From positions 30,789,551-30,853,550 of the forward strand of contig CM069450.1 of assembly GCA_035610835.1 (NCBI GenBank): a stretch of 64,000 nt of DNA, in the 5' to 3' direction. Made by a program: the position numbers and the translations under genes. This DNA is from Ophiura sarsii. Lineage: Eukaryota > Echinodermata > Ophiuroidea > Amphilepidida > Ophiuridae. The notes under the pieces are model-generated. The model did no database searches. It saw only the letters and a list, made by a program, of their open reading frames with translations, and had not been told where the DNA came from. Positions within the stretch are counted from its first letter, which is position 1. Each line of letters starts with the position of its first letter. Below are positions 12,656-25,100 of this stretch, in pieces.

Positions 12656-12743
12656 ATTGGCTGCATATGTAAAATTAATTACATTTAAACAGATGAAGTA
12701 CAATTGCAACCAAACTACTTATATAAACGGACGACCTATTTTT

Positions 12744-12914
12744 GAAATTCATCACCATATTTGGAATAACCATGAGAAATGCATTAAATTAAGTCCAAAC
12801 GTGCCTAGTATTGGTTCAGTAACCCTTAAGATGGACTTCTAAAAAGTTGGGAAAGGTTTCTGAAAAATCTGTTTTTGTATGTGTTAAAACTAATAGCTGT
12901 GTGGAAAGTGTTAA
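12744..12914. mobile_element. TTAA MITE family B, right half of the interrupted copy
   Basis: Carries CACCATATTTGGAATAACC, GAAAGGTTTCTGAAAAATCT and ends GTGTGGAAAGTGTTAA, matching the intact copy at 28893-29139. Confidence 0.88.
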
Positions 12915-13021
12915 CATAATAATCATGTGACGTAATCAGTAAAGAGCCTTTATACTACTCTCACCAATTTTTCCACAAATGAATTGAATGTTCATTTTTT
13001 GTCTCTTTTATTTTTGTACAG

Positions 13022-13102
13022 GTTGAATCAATGATTGCACAAGCAGAGAACGAGCACACAGGCAACGCCAAACAGCCCAAATTGCCGCTCATCAGATTGA
13101 GG
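13022..13102 (+). CDS. MRE11: MRE11 exon (first in window)
   Basis: 27 codons, phase 0 to 0, reading [14 protein letters not shown] and ending in PLIRLR. The acceptor TTTGTACAG and donor GTAGGT are both good. It corresponds to the helix just after the capping domain in vertebrate MRE11. The preceding exon should end near a conserved FCxEK; no such exon was seen in the 13 kb upstream. Confidence 0.93.
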
Positions 13103-16100
13103 GTAGGTAGAACATTAGGTGATGAAGACAAAACAAACTGTGATACAGACCTGACTGATTCTGAATTTGCAAAATAAAATGTGACCAGTCACGCCAAAAA
13201 AGACATGTTGTCTGCAAACACAGTTTTGAGATAGAAGCCAATATTCCAATATATTTGGTGAAATATAAAGAAAATAATAGAAACAAATATGCTTCTTCAA
13301 ATTATATCTTGTGATTATAAAGTCCTATACTACAACATGGTATCATTTTAAAGCTTAGCGTTTACTTTTTCAAGTCATACCAATAATTAAGAGTTGACTC
13401 GGGTTGCCAACATGTCCCTCTTTACTTGACAGGTCACAAATTGTAACTTTTTGGGAAGCAAAAGATGTTAGGAAAAAAATCAAATATTTTCAACAATTTT
13501 AAAGACTTTTGTTTAAAAAATCTCCAAATAAAACAAAATGTAAGAACAAAAATTGAAAAAAAGAATCTTGACTTTGCAATTAATAGGTTCAAACCCTAAC
13601 ACCAATATGATATTTGACTGATAAAATGACTCAATTTGAATACAAAAGGAACAGTATCAACAACTTGAATATTTCAACATTTTGATTAAATTTATGATTC
13701 TAAAATGTTGGATTTGTACACCTAGTCATTTATTTATTACTTTTTGTTATTCTTTTCCCCAAAACATTCTACCACTGTATTTTCTTTTATGGTTCCATAT
13801 AGGTGGATTACAGCGGTGGGTTTGAGACATTCAACGCCAACCGATTCGGTCAGAAGTTTGTCAACAGAGTCGCCAACCCCAAAGATGTTATTCTATTCCA
13901 GAAGAAGAAGGCACAGGCGCAAAAGAAAGGTAATGTACTGTATTATCCCTATTAAGCGCCCCGTCCAGGGCAGTTAGCAAAGTCATTTTGGGTGGGCGCT
14001 TATTATGTTACCTTTTTTTTAAACTCATTTATCGTACTAAATAAAATGTACAAGTGGTCATTTGAAGATGCTGACCATTTGATGGTCATTTGAAGATGCT
14101 GACCATTTGATGGTCATTTGACCACTTGTACTAAATGAAATATATGTACAAGTGGTCATTTGAGAATGCTGACCATTTGAAATGGTGGGCGCTTATAAGG
14201 GATTGTTTGTTGGTAGTAATTGAAAAACAGGGATGGGCGCTTATAAGGTCCTGGGCGCTTAATAGGGATAATACGGTATATGCGGTGCTTGCAACAAAAT
14301 CTGTTCTGCCGTTTAGTTTTGTTCTCTTCTATTTCTTATTCAATGCACCCCTGCAGAGGTTGATATGCCCTCGATTGTACCCTCTAGGCGCTCAGGGCAT
14401 TGTTCACACATCAAATGAGCATGTGTGCATTGATTTTACAAGTTTCTCTTATTGTTTGTTTACACAGTCGGTCCATACGGACACACGCTTGGGTCCTGAA
14501 GGGACCATGCTTAAGCAAAATGCTCGGGCCAGGGTTAAAAAGCCTATATAAGCATGCTGGCTGAATGAAATGAAAGTTAGAAAAGATGGGGAAAAAGAAT
14601 GAAGTAAAAAAAGCCACTTCCAACAAATAAAGTTAACAATTTTACTGTCAGCCTTGGACATGAGAAAAGAATAGTCTTTATCCAATCTCATTTGCCACAT
14701 AAAGGTAGGTGTTCCAATTTTTGGCCTGATTTTCAACTTCTATCTAGCCTATTTCACTCCACTGCAGAAGGAAGGCCTCTTCATCAATTTTCCATTTCAC
14801 TCTGTCCTGAGCTGTCCTTTTCCAAGTAACGTTGCCATACTCTATGATGTCGTCTATCCACCGTCTGTTTGGCCTGCCTCTTCCTCTGGTGAATGCTCTG
14901 GGGATCCAGTCTGTTAATTTATGAGTCCATCTGTTGTCTTTCCTCCTGGCTAGATGGCCAGCCCATCTCCATTTTTTTGATTTTATTTCCAGTATGATGT
15001 CCCTCACTTCTGTTTTCTTCCTTAAATCTGTGTTGGTCACCCTGTCCCTTCTTGTAACGCCAATCAATATCCTTTTGCGTTGAAATCCCCCATGAGTATT
15101 GTAAAAGATGTCTTTTCAGTTGCTATTATCTTGTCTATTTCGCTGTAAAATTCTTCAACTACTTCATCGTCATGACTTGTGGTCGGCGCATACACTTGGA
15201 TGATCTTCATAGTATGTTGTTTGTTAATCTGCAGTTTCATGAAAGCAATCCTGTCTGAAATGTCCTTATATTCTAATATGTTTTCCTCAATGTCTTTGTT
15301 TACCAGAAAGCCTACTCCATTACATCCTCTGTTTGTTCCTGAGGTTGTGAATAATGTGTGTCCACAATCTGGTAACTTGATTAGATTTCCTGGTCGCCTT
15401 GTTTCTGAAAGTCCTATTATGTCCCAATTGATGTTTTCTATTTCTTCCAGAAGTGCATCAAGATTTTCCCCTGTTCTCAATGTCCTAACGTTTTATGCAC
15501 AAATAGATAAATCAGTTTGGTTCCTGCCGATACTTCCATCCGAATTAGACCTTCCTTGTGGCTTTGGATCTAACTCATCATACTTTGGTTTATCACCAGA
15601 AGAATCAGCTGTCATCTGTTTCCTAGCTCCACCTGTTGAGCTGGGCCCATTATGGCCATGGGCATTACGGCCTCTCTTATTTCTCGTATACATAATTGAT
15701 AAAGGGTGTATGCCTACTCTACCGCACTGGCAAGGTGAATTGGTAGAGGCTGGATGAACTCCGTGGACTCTATTCCGTAATTCTTAAGTCAGGTCTCGTT
15801 CTTAATTCTGACAGGAGGTCCAACGCCCCCTCCTCATCCTAAAGCTATAGATGGGGAGCTATTTAACCCATAGTTGTCCCTATTTTATACCATAGCTGGT
15901 AAGACAACGATCAGCAGCACCGTGGAAGTAACAGTTACTTCCATGGTAGTACCCGGAGCTACTCCAATAGCCCAAGGCCTACTGGTCAGATTGCCCCCAG
16001 AGCTCTGTCTGTAAGCAAAAAAGCAGAAGTAGATGGATAGATTGAGTACAGGATGACCAACTTGGGGAATACCTCTGAAATAGTTCTAGCCCTACCAGAA

Positions 16101-19100
16101 AACACAGCACCCAATAGTATTGCCCCGTTCTCCCGCAGTTTAAGGAACAAGTCCAGCCGGAACATAACTCACAAGGGCTCTAAATACTTCAGGTATTAAC
16201 CCTACCTACCACACCCAAATTGATCACCCGCACTCAACTCTGCTTTCAGGCATCAGCAGATGCTCCCACTGGTGCACTCGCTGGCTGTACCGTCTGGTAT
16301 GTAAAATTGTGCACCACGGTAGCGGTCTATGTATTAAGATGTAAGATACACAGACCGGCCAGACCAGTTGATTTTCAACTTGCTGTTTTCTATTCTACAT
16401 GGGTCATCCTTGAAGTAGTCATATTCCAAAGTTTCAGTTGCATAACTCCAATGGTTCTTATTTTAGAAACACAAGGTGACATGACTTTTGCACATTGAGC
16501 CGTATGTGGTTAACCACCTTTAGTGGTAATTCACTGCATTTTGGCCTATAATGTCTAAATGGAACATATCTTGCGCCTAAGATTTTTACAGAAATAATGA
16601 TACAAATATAGGTTTTCTTTTGATATACAAATAGGCTGATGATAATTTTGTTTAAAATTGATCGGAGCATACACCTTTAAAACATCACATATATTTATAG
16701 AGTGTATGCACTAAACCAACTGGAATGGTATAACAAAGGATTCTGGCGGGTAAAGGCTAGTCTTGTAGTCGGAGTGACAATTAAATTTCCCGCTCCATGT
16801 GATCTGAACTAATCAAATCATATTGTTCTGTGGCATCCATCTTGGAGGTACAGTTCAAATGAGGACATGGTGACATACACTCTATTGACCTATTAGTTAT
16901 ATAATTGAGTTGGTGTTGGTCATGTTTAATATATGTGACCCATCACATCGGAACTTACCAGTTGTCTCCAGATATGTAACTTGAGATTTGAAGTTCATGT
17001 TAAAGAATAATTTGTTAGCTCAAAAATGAAACCTAAATTGTCAAAATCGAATATGGAACATATGTTTTATGCAGCTCAGAAGGTTGACAATTTTTTTTTC
17101 TTCTATATTTTTTCTCAACTTTTTTTGGTATCTGCAGATGAGCCTTGCTATCATATGGTCGGTTTTTATGGGATGGGTCACATATTGTTTGGAGTACAAG
17201 CTGAAATCTTATTCTTACTACTCATGGTTCTTTCATACTACCATTCATTTTAATGAAAAATGCGCTCGTAGAGAAGTGTTTTTAGATGATTTTGGTGCAA
17301 TTTCAGCATTTTTTAACCAAAAACTGAATTTGTTAGTTGTCCAAAAAATTGTGAGCCCAAAATGCGTTTCCTTTCCATTACTTTTATATACATCACATTA
17401 ATAAATAATAACAATTGATGATGGCCTATAAGCATGATTCTAGCAGAATCTATGACGAGCAAAACTTAATTAAATAAACGCGAGGATCAAGCAAATGATA
17501 CCAGCCGAGTAATTGAAATGAATAAATAATATATAGACTCGGACAAACTGGCGAGAATTAAATTAACAAAGACCTTAAAAATACACAGCCTCGAACCCGG
17601 TCCCTCTCGCTATCGCGGCGATTGGTTACTCCACTAGGCTACAGGGACTGTGCTTACATGGATACCAGACGAACGAGCTATTATGTATACAAAGTCTTTA
17701 TTGAAAGCCTCTAGCAGCCGAAATACATGAGTAAATAATAACAATTGATGATGGCCTATAAGCATGATTCTAGCAGAATCTATGACGAGCGAAACTTAAT
17801 TAAATAAACGCGAGGATCAAGCAAATGATACCAGCCGAGTAATTGAAATGAATAAATAATAAATGAATAAATAATATTAACATCACATTAATAGTTCAAA
17901 AGTTACAGCGCTTGATAAATGTCATATTTTGGGGGTTGGCACCCCTCTTTAGAGCTGGTGAGTAAAGGTCAAAGGTTCTAAGTACAATAACATCATACGG
18001 ATAATTAATGTTTTCCCTCTTTGAGATCTCTCACCATGCAATCATATACCTGTGTATTCTTTTTATTCTTGATTCTGTCCCAAATGGGATCCAGGAATAG
18101 CATGTGAGCTGGGTATATAACAGCACTGGATTGGCTCATGATACTAAAGAAAATAAACAAAGAATAAGAATTAGATTGCAAAATAGTTTACAAATATTAT
18201 TATTGCTTTTGTTTATCAGGGCAATTGATACGTGTGTGGGATGTAAAAACACCCCTACATTGGTAATGGTGTTGTCCATGTTGATTGTTTGAATATGTAT
18301 TATTAATATTAATGTAAGCCAATCAGCGCTCAGATGGTGAATAACCATTAGCCAATCACAGCTGAGCGCTGAACTGACTTGTGGCCTGCGCGGACAGATA
18401 TTCTTTCTCTCTCGTGTTGTACCTTGTACCCAGCAGACGTGCTGGTAAATCGTCTCATCATTTTCGTTTGTAAAATACTTCTATTATTTGGAGCATCGTA
18501 TTATTTAATAAACGGCCAATAATGGCGAAGTAAAGCATCTAATTTGTGATAAAGACTTTCCTTCTTATTGTAAGAATTGGCTCTTACACATGTCATGGTC
18601 CTGGCATTTTTTCTGGCTCCATAATTGATTTGGTTCGATTTTTGACAATATCGTTGTAAATAAATTCTTCTTCTGCAGACAAAGACTCGGCAGAGGATAT
18701 GGCCAATTACTTCCGTCCAGACGCCTTGGAATTGGGCAGGGTGGAAGACCTGGTTAAGAATTATTTTGCCGATACAGAGGAGGTATGTTTTGTGTTTGAG
18801 GGGCCCTTATTTGTGAGTGTATTTTTTACCTACTTTAAAATTTGTCTGGTAGATAGTAAAATGTAAAATAGAATACTAATTTTGCCTACAATAAGGAGCA
18901 TGGTTCATAGGTTCAAATTATGGACCCACGGTGATCAAAAAACCATGGTATGCCCCAAGCTTGTGCAGCATTGAATTTGTTTGAGATAATAATAATAATA
19001 CAAAATACTTATAAAGCGCTCCACAACCAGTTCTCAAAGCGCTATACAAAGAGAAAAAATTCAAATGCATGCATATTAATAAAACAAAAGATGAGAAACA

Positions 19101-22100
19101 TACAGAAACGGCATATTAACAAAGACATAAGTCCTGCACAACAGTCACCAGCAGAAAAACGAGTAGATGAACACACAGCAATTTCACTGGGTAAAATTCT
19201 CGAGGGGGAAATACAAAATTGATGGCCACAATTTGTGTGCTTTTAGGCTGTAAAAAACAATGGAATTGGAAATCAAGGGTGAAAATCACTAGAGAAGCAT
19301 ATTTTAGCTCGTAAAGGGTGAGTGAAAACACCATTGGCCTCTGATTTGAACTGTGACCTAAAAATTTTTGGGAAAAAAACTCTTTCCTAAAACAAGAACT
19401 AATATATAGTAAAACATACAAAATCAACAAATATACCAACATGCAGTCATCGTTGAAAAGAACCAACTAACCGCAAACAACTTGCTGTTGATTCTGTCAT
19501 ATATCTTTCCTGTAGAAAAACCAACTGTCATTGCTGTCGGAAAAAGGACTTGGTCAGGCCGTGCAAGAGTTTGTGGACAAAGCCGAGAAGGATGCCATCA
19601 AGGAGCTGATTACCTTTCAGTTAGAGAAGACTCAGAAACTTCTGATGAACCGGAAGGCTACTGAAGAAAGCATTTCGCAAGAGGTAAGTCATAACACACT
19701 GTGACTCATGGGTAAATTTAGTGCTGCGGGGACCTGTCAATATATAACACTTGATACTGCAACTCAGAAAAATATACAGCACGCAGGTGACCGGAAAAAA
19801 ACACCAACTCGTTCTAAAGATTATCTGCCCTCTCAGGTACAGGTATTTTTTTGTTGTGAACATTTCTGTAATTCTTCCAAAACTAAGGAACAGAAATAAG
19901 ACAGAAGAAAGCGTATCACAAGAGGTATATATGTCATAACACTGGATACTGCAGCTCAGAATAAAAATACAGCACTTTCTTTGGGACCAGTCCCAGTAGC
20001 ATATCTCCCGGGGGATCGACAGCTTTGACCGGGAAGGCCAGCTCAAACTACCGGGCTAAAAGAGGGGAAAAGGGGATGAAAGGAAAAGAAAGGAAAAAGA
20101 GGAAGAGAAAAGAGGGAAGGAAAGAGAGGAAGGAAACGAATTATGTAGATAGTTGATAAGGAGAAAAAAGTGGGGAAAAATGAAAATCAATAAGAAACTT
20201 GGAGAAGAGAAGAGATTTTTATGGTTAAAACCATCTTAACACTTGATGATTTATACATGAGCATGCATTGCATAACTTCAGTGACTTTCTTCAAGGAATC
20301 CCCCCCCCCCCCCCACACACACACACTTTGACCTTAGGGGGGAATTGTGCCTATTTGGGGAATCTAAGAGATTTACTGAATTGCCATTGCCTTTTTTCCC
20401 CTGCCCGGCTTGACCTGCCATTTAGTATAAAAATGGCAAATCTTTGTGCGCTACGCATGCATTTGTCCAAGGATGTTGTTATAGAAGCCCGTTTAAAACA
20501 TGAATATACCTCAATGATGGCCAGATTTGTGATTTTAGAATGTCAAAGTAATCCCATCGTATGAACGCGATTATGGCAACACGCACATTTTTGCTGTATG
20601 CACGCGTCACTCATATAATGCACAGAGCGCTTTATGCCATCATGCGCAACTGCGTTCTTCTGTTGTATTCATTAGCTGCTGTAATGAATTAGCCTAGCCA
20701 ACTTGGAGCTGATCAAACTATTGAGTATGATCTGACATCATGTTCATACTTTGAGTGGGACGATGCTTACTCGGAGACTTCTTATTATAGTTACAATGAC
20801 ACACAGCCTAGCGAAGAAAAAAAGATAGCTATAGTCTATTTATCTATCTCGAGACAGTGACTGCATCATTCACTAAAATTTGCAGTACATAGCATGCACT
20901 CCTACTGGGGAGGCTCTATTGCCACTTCGTCCATTGCCATTTCGTCCATTAGCCAGTTCTTCCATACCCATTTCGTCCTAAGGGCATTTTGTCCAATAGC
21001 CACTTGGTCCAAAAGCCCCTTGGACAATAGCCACTTGGTCCAATAGTCACTTTGTCATTTTGTCCAAAAGCCATTTCGTCCAACTTCGTCCAATAGCCAG
21101 TTGGTTTAATAGCCATTTTGTCCATTCCCACTTCGTCCAATAGCCACTTGGTCCAATGCCATTTTGTCCAATAGCCACTTCGGCCAATGCCATGGGTATG
21201 GACGAAATGGCAATGAACGAAATGGCTATTGGACCAAGTGGCTATTGGACCAAGTGGGAATGGGCGAAGTGGTTATTAGACCAAGTGGGAATAGACCAAC
21301 TGGCTATTGGACCAAGAAGCAATGGACGAAGTGGAATTGGACCAAGTGGCTATTGGACCAAGTGGGAATGGACAAAGTGGTTATTGGACCAAGTGGGAAT
21401 GGACCAAGTGGCTATTGGACCAAGAAGCAATGGACCAAGTGGAATTGGACCAAGTGGATACTGGACGAAGTGGGAATGGACCAACTGGGATTGGACGAAA
21501 TGGGTATAGACAAACTGAAACTGGCAATGGACGAAGTGGCAATGGGCCCTGTGGAGCGCTGGCGTATACACTTATGTGTGGAAAAGCAGAAACGCGTAGA
21601 TGTTGAGCCTGTATAGTTATGTAACTGCCAGGAGGAAGGGAATATAGTATAGTCCCCTGATAACGATATCGTTGAAACTTTGGTCTTGATAATTTGACAT
21701 CCTTCATTTATGTGACCTTTAACCCTAATGTTTGACCTCATCAATTCTCCATTTCAGCTTCAGAAATTCAAAGAGGAGAGGAAGCACATGAGTGACAAAG
21801 ATGAAAGCAATGAAGTGAAACAGGTTTGTTTGCTTGTTTGTTCATTTGTTGGGTGTTTGAAGGTTCAATTAACAGGGGAATAGGAATGACTACAAGGATG
21901 TTAAGTTCAAAGGTGAACCTGGGGTTAAATGAAGTGAATGTGCCAAAACACTTCAAATATTTAATATCAATTTTACCTGAATACCGGTATATCATTGGTG
22001 TAAGACATTCATAAGTAAGACTTGTGTCAAGACCCATTACAGAATAAAGCTGTATAATCCGTCAATAGAAGATTTTGAAAATCCTCTTTTTTTATTGAAT

Positions 22101-25100
22101 TTTCTTGAGTTTATTAAGCCATATCTCTGAAAAGGCCCTGGCGACTTTAAACTGGGTATGTGGTGGATGGGCACATATATATGTTAACTGCCATTCTATT
22201 GAAAATACAAATATGTTGAAACATATTGATCTATAAAACTATCATAATGGGTTCCATGTGTTTGTTTATTTTGAAATTGCCAGGTCATGGAGAAAGTAAA
22301 AGAGCAAAGACAAAATCGTGGTGAAACTGCAACGTTTAGTGACGAAAACTCTGACCTTGACTCAGACAGCGATACCGCCTCTACCTCAACTAGAGGTAGA
22401 GGGCGTGGTCGGGGTAGGGGTAGAGGTGCCGAGAGCTCTAGTAGAGGCAGAGGTAGTACTACAAGAGGCGGACGAGGATCAAGGGGAGGTCGTGGGTCAC
22501 GAGGAGGTCGAGGGTCATCGCAGGCCGCTTCCAGTTCAGGGCGTACTAAGCAATCTCTGTTGATTGGCGATGGATCATCATTTCTATCAGGTAATTAAGA
22601 GATTGAAGGATATTAAATGGGATTGCAACAAGTTACTTCTTTGGTCATCTTGCCCTGTTCCGTCGCGCCGGGTCACGTGATGTTGTCATCCCCATATTTA
22701 AAAAAGGTATCAAATTATGGGGAAGAAATTTGCTTAAGTAAACTATAACTTAGATTTTTCATACCGATTATTAACTTTGAATTGGGCTAACATATAAGCA
22801 GGTCAATCAGTTGCCAACTTAGGCCAAAACAAACAAAAAGTTGTGTTGCCCTCACAAGCCTAAAATCGGGAAGGACGGCCGGCCTGATTTTTTTTTAAAT
22901 TTTAAATGTTACCAAATCAACGATTTTATACCCTATATTTCAGTCAACATGTATGAAGATATTAAGGAAAACGCTTACTGGATGTATTTTCAACCCAATG
23001 GTGAATATTTTGGTTTCTTGCCCATCTCTTTTCACAGATTGGAAGATCTTGAGAAAAAAAATCTTGAAAAAAAATCTTGAAAAAAAAATCTTGAAAAAAA
23101 TCTTGAAAAAAAATCTTGAAAAAAAAAGGAAAAAAATACCCGGCCCACATTCTCAGAATTTTGACCCGGCCGGATGAGGGCAACACAACTATTTTTTGTT
23201 GTTGGCCTTATTGGGGTTTTTTAGCCAAATCTTTAAACTCTGTAGGGCTAGTTGCAATCAAATTAAGTTCTTTAAAAGGTGTACTGTAATTTGGAATGTG
23301 TGTATCCGGATGAATTGATTTTAATTGAACTTGAATTTAAATCGTACACCTTAAAATGATTTTGTTAAAAGGCATATTATGCAATCTTTTTCATGGAACG
23401 CCGTATATCTATGATTTTTTCCTAGAAATGCATTTTTTTGTCAAATTACATTTATAACCATGCTATTACAATATCTTATAAGTTACTGAGCAAAAGTGTT
23501 TTAAATATTTCAAAATCAGATTTAGAAAAAAGTTTTTCTTAGTGTTTTTTCGTTCGTAAATAGAATGCCATGGTTTGACACCGTGTTACTGCCGTTTACA
23601 GTGTTTCCGGTTACGACCGCAACTGTACACAAGTGAAAACACCCCTACAAAATGCTTTATGATGAAAATCAAAATAAATATATTGAAAAATTCCTTTAAA
23701 TTGGAAGCAGATTTCAATTATGATTTAATAAATTCTGTGATGGATTATACACAAAATATAGTAAAAGTATATTTATGAGTCCAGGTAAGTCTTTCCTGAC
23801 AGTCAAACTTCATTATAAGAGAGAGAAAAATATGTTGCTTTATATATTGCTTTAACCTTTAGGTAGAACAAATCGGTAGAAAAATCCGAGCAAGTTTAAA
23901 GGTCACAGATTCCTTCATAAAAAGTAGGGGATCATCCCGGTCTGTGGCTGTACACACATTGTCCCAAGGAAACTGGGGCCTTGGCATTATATATCTAGGA
24001 ATTGCCGAGTATCAAACGTAGATGTAGACGTAGAGACGTTTCACTCGAAGAAGAGTATAGTACAGTTTTAAAATTAGATATATAACTAATACAGATGTTA
24101 GATTAATTTTTCTTTTCTCATTTTTTATCAGCCAATAAGAAACCACCAACCAAAGGAAAGATTGCATTTGAGGTAAGTTTTAATCATCTGCTGCATTTCA
24201 TATATTATTATTATTATTATTATTAAATCTTTCTTTATTGAGGGTAAACAGCTTCAGTGTCAAGCACTGCTTTCCAAGCAGGCCCTCATTTCACAGAGAA
24301 TAATACATAATTATTTACAAAATACATGGAATATAACAACTATTTACATAAATATATATACAAAATCATCAGATAAATTCAGCAAGAAAATGCAGAATTG
24401 TTATATTCTTTAGAACACAAAATTTAAATTCCATAGATCTTTGTTCTAAATTGTTGCACTGACATATTCTCAAGCTCGGTTCTGATTGTTGATGGCAAGT
24501 TGTTCCAGGCATATGCTGTCCTAAAATGAAATGTTCGCATACCTGAGTTAGACTTAAATGTCTGTACAACCAAAGTATTATGATTTCTTGTTACATGAGA
24601 ATGGTTATTATGAACAAATTCAAACTGCATCGATAAGTATGATGGACTTACATTTCTTAGACATTTATACACAATTAGTAAAAGGTGATTATGCCATCTT
24701 TTATCAAGTTTAACCCATTGAAGTGCATCCATCAAATCATTTGTTGGTGTTCTTATATTAGCTGAAAGTATTATCCTGGCTAAATTATTATGAAGAACCT
24801 GTAATTTTCTATGACATTCAGCAGAAAAGTTTGACCAAACTGTGCTTCCATAATCAAAGTGAGGAATAACAAGAGCATTTGATAACATTACAATAGTTTG
24901 ATTTCGAAAAAACCCGTTTCATACGTTTGATAATACCTGTTCTTTTAGAGATATTCTTACACATATAAGCCTATTGCATTACATGTTCATAGTGTGTTGT
25001 GTTATCAATGAAAAGCTGATGTGTTCTTCTTTCCATTTATACTTTAAAATTTAATACTTTCCACGCTGCTATTGGTTTTACCATATTACATAACAGGGTT

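Larger units (their letters stand above)
9678..12737. mobile_element. 3.06-kb element with 11-bp inverted ends and 6-bp target duplication
   Basis: It begins AGGTCGTCCGT and ends ACGGACGACCT, perfect inverted 11-mers, flanked by ATTTTT on both sides (9672-9677, 12738-12743). Removing it restores the host MITE (GTCAACATTTTTGAAATTC), which matches intact copies elsewhere. Inside are two 512-bp direct repeats and a five-copy 155-bp satellite; no long ORF is present. The AG terminus and 6-bp duplication are features of Polinton/Maverick elements, but those have far longer inverted ends, so this would be at most a non-autonomous relative. A new family is equally possible. Confidence 0.8.

Noticed and set aside
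1..13021. Upstream MRE11 exons (phosphodiesterase motifs, FMEDI/V-type block)
   Set aside because: No matching open stretch with splice borders was found on the + strand; they probably lie to the left of the window.
14135..14551. 138-codon forward ORF in an MRE11 intron
   Set aside because: Begins inside a MITE and has no recognisable domain; consistent with chance.
15179..15757. 192-codon forward ORF
   Set aside because: Antisense shadow of the RTE-type LINE endonuclease region on the minus strand.
17590..17660. Possible tRNA gene (A and B box words, minus strand)
   Set aside because: No acceptor stem can be formed around the boxes and the segment lies inside a retroposon; treated as tRNA-like promoter of that element.
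17402..17860. LTR retrotransposon in miniature (129-bp direct terminal repeats)
   Set aside because: The 14-bp target duplication is too long for LTR integrase, and no TG...CA ends or primer-binding site were seen.
17732..17860. Hammerhead ribozyme suggested by GACGAGCGAAAC
   Set aside because: The CTGATGA box and a stem II between it and GAAA are absent.
21164..21616. 150-codon forward ORF ([15 protein letters not shown]) and overlapping 117- and 99-codon ORFs
   Set aside because: All are translations of the 15-16-bp tandem array in different frames; no start context, no conservation expected.
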